DNA from: Gordius sp. MW1
Lineage: Eukaryota; Nematomorpha; Gordioida; Gordea; Gordiidae
Assembly: GCA_964036665.1 (NCBI GenBank)
Contig: OZ038527.1
Location: 8,339,835 to 8,403,834 of the forward strand
DNA length: 64,000 bases
Direction of reading: 5' to 3'
This document shows, piece by piece, positions 61,471 through 64,000 of this stretch (its first letter is position 1; the number at the start of each line of letters is the position of its first letter). Made by a program: the position numbers and the translations under genes. The notes below the pieces were generated by a model. That model had not been told where the DNA came from. It was given only the letters and a program-made list of their open reading frames with translations, and did not search any database.

Positions 61471-62023
61471 CAGGCGCGTAGCCAGGATTTTCTCAAGGGG
61501 GAAGAAAAATTCAAAAAAATTTACGACACTTTTATTTATAATGTAACAAAAGTAAACTTCGCGTACAATATATGCGAAACTTCAAGGCGCTATATGAATA
61601 TGGTGCAAATCGTAATATAGGCAAATCGTAATAAGTAATACATATTATCAAATAAATCACTAAATCTAACCCTAACCCTTGCCTATATTACATTTTGCCT
61701 ATATTACATGAAATTTACAAAATAAACGATAATAATATTTACAAAATAAACGATAATAATATTAGAAAACTTACCAAACGCGGAGGGTTATAACTGCGCA
61801 TGCGCATAAGCAATTGTTGCCTGTATTACGATTTGCCTATATTACGATTTGCACAAAAGTGCGCTATATAACCAGCTTTAAAAAAATCTTTTCTCTTCAT
61901 TAATCAGAGCACTTACTACCGATTTTATACCTTAAAAAAGGACATAAACCTTCAAAGAAATTTTTAAATTTTGGTCAAGGGGGTAGAAAATTCCCGCTTT
62001 CTGCCCCCTTGGCTACGCGCCTG
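61471..62023. mobile_element. hAT-like element with CAGGCGCGTAGCC ends and perfect 8-bp duplication
   Basis: Ends caggcgcgtagccagg / ttggctacgcgcctg, flanked by caaatttt on both sides (61463-61470 and 62024-62031). It hosts the nested 266-bp element, so without that insert it is about 280 bp. Non-coding. Confidence 0.92.
61596..61861. mobile_element. 266-bp inverted-repeat element, copy 2, nested
   Basis: cgctatat is duplicated at 61588-61595 and 61862-61869. Same 266-bp length and content as 38490-38755, with ctaaccctaaccc and TGCGCATGCGCA (61795-61806). Its ends gtgcaaatcgtaatatag / ctatattacgatttgcac are a cleaner inverted repeat than in copy 1. Confidence 0.92.
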
Positions 62024-62879
62024 CAAATTTTAGATTAACTAAACATTTTATATTGACTTTACCTAATTTTGATGTTATAAATTTAAACATCATGTTAAAA
62101 TCAAATAAAATTAACTTAAATATATTGATTGATAAATTTTTCGAATGCCTCGGACAAATAAACATGTTAACTTGTGAAGTAATAACCTTTTATTTCTAAT
62201 TACTCAAACCAATGAGAAATTATTAGCACAACAGAGGGTGTGCCCATGTAATGTGTTAGGATGTGACATTTTTAATCTTTCATCGTTCTTATCAAAAGTA
62301 ATGGGATGCATAATCATTTGATATTAATTATTTAATTTAGCAAAAAAAATGTAATGTTTTGTTTAATTCTTTGTAAAAGAAGAAAGCCTTAGGATTATGT
62401 GGCAGAATTAATTATTATTTACAAAATTCATTTTGATAAAATGGATTTTTTAAAAGTACTTTAATTAATCAACGTGTTATATAAAACAACTGATATTAAT
62501 TAAGAATCTTGCCATTTTCTTTTGTCATGATTATATTAGTTTTTGAATCTTACGTCGTAAATGAAGGATGTTAAATAAAATTGTAAAGTTTGATTAAAGT
62601 AGACCTTTTTTTGGCAGTACTTTGTGAAATAAATTTAGAGTAAAACATTTCAAATGCATCTACTTATCCCGGACGGGCGATTAATTTGGGCAATGTGCAA
62701 GGCCATTGAAGTTATTTTTTAATAAACTTCAGTGAGCCACGAGCCTTCCTAAATTTAAATTATTAAGGTCAAAAGTTAGTAATAATTAGGGGGGGGGGGT
62801 GGAAAATAAATATATCTACATAAAAACATGATTGTATAGCAAGTTATTACATTTTATATGAATTTAGGATGGGTTAGCT

Positions 62880-63068
62880 CATGGGCGTAGCCAGCATTGG
62901 GATTAGAGGGGGGCAATAATGATTTATGGAGAGGCAATAATAATTTAGGGATGGGCAAAATAATCATTTTTTAAAATTATAGCTATAATTTTAATAAATT
63001 TCAACAAATTTTTGGATTTAGAGGGGGGCAGCCGCCCCTCCCTGCCCCCCCCCTTGGCTACGCCCATG
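62880..63068. mobile_element. hAT-like MITE with perfect 8-bp target duplication
   Basis: Begins catgggcgtagccagc and ends cttggctacgcccatg. ggttagct is duplicated exactly at 62872-62879 and 63069-63076. The matching site in unit B (near 46390) lacks it. Confidence 0.94.
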
Positions 63069-63076
63069 GGTTAGCT

Positions 63077-64000
63077 TCTTCCCTATGGTCTACAAATGTT
63101 TAAGCAATTTAGCTTAACAAATAGATTTTTATGTTAGCAAGTACAGCGTATGTCCTCAATTTAAACGTTTATCTTTACATTAACCGCATTTATAACTTTA
63201 AAAGAAGAGTTTCTTACCCATGCAGCAATTTCAGGTTAAAAATTTTGTATTTAATGTGTTTTATCAAAAATACTTCCTACGATTATGGGAATCATTATTG
63301 TTCACTCCTTGCAAATATTTGTTGAAAATTTTTTATATTTCTTGTATTTTATATCCAAGGTAATTAATGAAAAAAATTTGGATTTTTCTAGCATGACAAT
63401 TTACCAAGTTGATACAAAAAAGAAACACTGATTTTATATCAGTTGTAGTAATTTTATAAAACCTATTAATGTAATTGAGAGAATTGAAGAAATTACATTA
63501 CAAATTTTCCTATAAAAACTTTACCTTATGTTTTAACTTTAAAATTTATAGAGGATGGTTAAAAGAAAAGTAAAACATATAAATTTCCTAATTATATATA
63601 CCAGGTGATTTTAGATTTCCAAGTAAAGATCGTTTTTTATGCTAATTATTCAAATTAGAACAGAAAATCTACAGTAGCTCATTGGTAGCGTGTCTTTTGA
63701 AATAGATTCTTGAAGACCCTTAATTTAATTAATCAAACTTTTAACAAGTAGTGTTCAATAAGGAAAATTAGGCGACACTCTTACATTGATTACGAGTTAG
63801 GTTTTGGGAGAAATTATGAAAGTAATTAAATAATAATAAAGTTGCACGTGAAACATTAAATATTTATAAATAAAAAAGTTATGTGTTACATGTTAATCTC
63901 TAACTATGCTCGCTATGATAAGTTTCTAATTTAACCTCTTTTGGAAAGATAATTGGATTGTTGCAATGCAGTAATAAATTAAGATACAAATATTAATAAG
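63077..64000. other. AT-rich DNA, no gene seen
   Basis: The first part matches unit B around 46400-46640. A tRNA A-box-like string (tagctcattggtag) near 63675 has no matching B box, so no tRNA is called. Confidence 0.4.

Larger units (their letters stand above)
55870..63700. repeat. Diverged long duplication, unit C (longest copy)
   Basis: Collinear with unit A at 55880-56530, with A and B at 58430-59760, and with B up to about 63300. Interrupted by MITEs at 57334, 58738 and 62880 and by the nested element at 61471. No intact gene seen. Confidence 0.65.

Noticed and set aside
63660-63720. tRNA-like sequence (tagctcattggtag)
   Set aside because: It resembles a tRNA A box, but no proper B box or acceptor-stem pairing follows. 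At best it is a tRNA-derived relic.

Overview
This is a strongly AT-rich animal nuclear DNA window. It shows spliced genes with GT/AG introns, very long introns and intergenic stretches, many cut-and-paste DNA transposon remnants, decayed non-LTR retrotransposons and a ~2 kb perfect tetranucleotide microsatellite. The one confidently recognised gene system is the cholinergic gene locus: an intronless vesicular acetylcholine transporter ORF (7368-9668, +) followed by the exons of choline acetyltransferase (11491-19958, +, 13 coding exons found). In bilaterians VAChT usually sits inside the first ChAT intron, behind a shared 5' exon, so one regulatory unit makes both the enzyme that synthesises acetylcholine and the carrier that loads it into vesicles. 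The layout here fits that, with VAChT upstream of the first ChAT exon I can find and on the same strand. The host looks like an invertebrate bilaterian, probably a protostome. I cannot name the phylum from sequence alone.

Layout. 1-7301: upstream or intronic DNA with one small hAT-like MITE. 7302-9908: VAChT exon. 9909-19958: ChAT, rebuilt here exon by exon; all joins keep the frame and the exons sum to 656 codons including the stop. Its introns hold MITEs and a 1.7 kb composite tandem-repeat element. The initiator exon was not found. 20000-29260: mostly non-coding, with two decayed LINE copies of one family lying head to head (20919-24280). 29269-30680: a second composite-repeat copy. 31387-33371: (CATA)n. 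34378-34545: a decayed copy of ChAT exon 5. 35700-63700: no confident gene. This part holds three diverged copies of a long unit (about 35.7-39.4 kb, 43.2-46.7 kb, 55.9-63.7 kb), broken up by transposons.

Mobile DNA. (1) A hAT element (39564-41731) with a perfect 8-bp target duplication and a C-terminal transposase remnant. (2) A MITE family with CATGGGCGTAGCC ends, several copies with perfect 8-bp duplications. (3) A larger hAT-like element with CAGGCGCGTAGCC ends (61471-62023). (4) Two 266-bp elements of a different family, each with its own 8-bp duplication, carrying a perfect TGCGCATGCGCA palindrome and telomere-like TTAGGG units. (5) A 2129-bp foldback element with ~760-bp inverted arms and a 3-bp TAA duplication, inserted in a composite repeat whose empty site survives elsewhere in the window. 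(6) Three copies of the composite repeat. (7) Three decayed LINE copies. (8) A small mariner/pogo-like MITE. All calls come from reading the sequence and comparing it with remembered family features; no database search was run.
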